From: Flavobacterium oncorhynchi
GTDB taxonomy: Bacteria > Bacteroidota > Bacteroidia > Flavobacteriales > Flavobacteriaceae
Direction: 5' to 3'
DNA: 64,000 nt
Assembly (NCBI RefSeq): GCF_002217355.1
Contig: NZ_MUHA01000025.1
Span: 11,094-75,093, forward strand
Shown here in pieces: positions 63,397-64,000 of the stretch (position 1 is its first letter; each line of letters opens with the position of its first letter). Made by a program: the position numbers and the translations under genes. The notes beneath the pieces were generated by a model. The model did no database searches and was not told the DNA's origin. It saw only the letters and a program-made list of their open reading frames with translations.

Positions 63397-63404
63397 CAAA
63401 AGTA
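63397..63404 (-). promoter_or_regulatory. Candidate -7 element for the CoA-binding gene
   Basis: Reads TACTTTTG on the - strand (TAnnTTTG), 19 bases before the ATG. No clear -33 element. Confidence 0.35.
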
Positions 63405-63424
63405 ATTAAAAAGAACGAGGTTCG

Positions 63425-63474
63425 CTTTATGATATTGATTTAGAATTACTACTTTTAAAAACAATATCATAAAG
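63425..63474. repeat. Perfect 13-bp inverted repeat in a divergent intergenic region
   Basis: CTTTATGATATTG (63425-63437) and CAATATCATAAAG (63462-63474) are exact reverse complements separated by 24 bases. Placed between the CoA-binding gene and marC, it may be an operator or a transcript hairpin. Confidence 0.6.
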
Positions 63475-63531
63475 TTAATATGTTTCAAAATACTAAATTT
63501 TGATTATTTTTACTTCACTAACCCACACTAT

Positions 63532-64000
63532 ATGGATTTATTCATTTATTTATTTGCCGCCCTTTTTTCTGTATTAAACCCAATTGGTACTGTCCCTATT
63601 TTTGTTGGACTAACACAGCATGATTCTCAAGAGGAGCGTTCTCGAATTTCGTTATGGACTGCTATAAATGTTTTTATCATTTTAATCGTTTCCTTTTTTA
63701 TTGGCCAATATGTCTTAAGCTTTTTTGGAATTAGTATTGATGCACTTCGGATTGCTGGAGGTATTGTGATTGTAAACTCGGGATTTTCATTACTTTCCGG
63801 AAAAATTAATAAAAAACGAGGAATCAACAAAAAAGTTGAAACCGACGCCCAACAAAGAAACGATGTCGCTCTTACTCCATTAGCAATCCCAATGCTTGCC
63901 GGCCCAGGTTCTATCTCATTATTGATTGCATTTTATCAAGAGCATCATGAAATGACCGAAATTATTATTTCATGTCTAGCGATTCTAGCAATTGCCGTTG
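63532..64000 (+). CDS. MarC family integral membrane protein (partial, cut by window end)
   Basis: The first 156 codons of a MarC/YhgN-type membrane protein. Seen: an N-terminal hydrophobic span with SVLNPIGTVPIF, the family signature (NPIGxxPxF), a second span, LRIAGGIVIVNSGFSLLSG, and TPLAIPMLAGPGSI, another conserved block. The family has about six membrane spans over roughly 200 residues, so about a quarter is missing. Function is unknown; the antibiotic-resistance link implied by the name has not held up. Confidence 0.93.
   Translation, partial: MDLFIYLFAALFSVLNPIGTVPIFVGLTQHDSQEERSRISLWTAINVFIILIVSFFIGQYVLSFFGISIDALRIAGGIVIVNSGFSLLSGKINKKRGINKKVETDAQQRNDVALTPLAIPMLAGPGSISLLIAFYQEHHEMTEIIISCLAILAIAV

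Noticed and set aside
35..64000. CRISPR arrays, tRNA/rRNA genes, insertion sequences, integrases
   Set aside because: No regularly spaced direct repeats, no cloverleaf-like genes, and no transposase or integrase motifs were found on either strand.

Overview
The window is AT-rich DNA from a Bacteroidota member, most likely Flavobacterium or a close relative. Evidence: Flavobacterium-type TAnnTTTG -7 promoter elements, a PorV/PorQ-family outer-membrane protein, a DUF4105 (Lnb-type) protein, an UpxY-type NusG paralogue, and the Bacteroidota forms of RecQ and TatC. I see no tRNA, rRNA, CRISPR array or insertion sequence. No stretch above 300 bases lacks a gene; the longest gap is 269 bases (55682-55950).

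Left flank (1-9443) is core genome. recQ diverges from a + strand run of kdsD, tatC, a carboxymuconolactone-decarboxylase-family gene and lptB. Two - strand genes follow (GH25 lysozyme, pssA), then a + strand pair (PorV/PorQ-like protein and Lnb/DUF4105 protein). Right flank (62233-64000) is recR, a CoA-binding protein and the start of a MarC-family gene.

Between them, 9444-62164 is one ~53 kb surface-polysaccharide locus, entirely on the - strand and transcribed from high to low coordinates. In transcription order: Wza-like export lipoprotein and Wzc tyrosine autokinase; a UDP-HexNAc 4-epimerase and UDP-glucose dehydrogenase; the antiterminator upxY; a terminator-like hairpin and the best promoter of the window; a TviB-like UDP-HexNAc dehydrogenase, GDP-mannose pyrophosphorylase and RfbB; a second export pair (SLBB protein and Wzz); a CDP-3,6-dideoxyhexose cassette (DdhD-like reductase, RfbF, RfbG, a reductase, a ThDP enzyme, RfbH); flippase Wzx, polymerase Wzy and several glycosyltransferases; a WecA/WbpL-like initiating transferase with its epimerase; an EpsN/PglE-type aminotransferase and cupin partner; RfbC, RfbD, RfbA; a PglF/WbpM-type dehydratase; an ABC exporter (Wzm/Wzt); more glycosyltransferases; a CMP-sugar synthetase; an MBOAT/SGNH acyltransferase pair; four glycosyltransferase-like genes; an O-antigen ligase/polymerase; and a WcaJ-like initiating transferase.

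The locus therefore encodes both a Wzx/Wzy-dependent and an ABC-transporter-dependent route, each with a candidate initiating transferase. Predicted precursors are UDP-GlcA, UDP-GalNAcA-type sugars, GDP-Man, dTDP-L-rhamnose, a UDP-4-amino-trideoxy sugar, a CMP-activated acid, and a CDP-3,6-dideoxyhexose that the ThDP enzyme probably makes branched-chain (yersiniose-like). The two most notable points are that branched-sugar cassette, whose reductase has its ferredoxin domain at the opposite end from classical DdhD, and a glycosyltransferase split by a run of 16 adenines that looks like a phase-variation switch in the OFF state.
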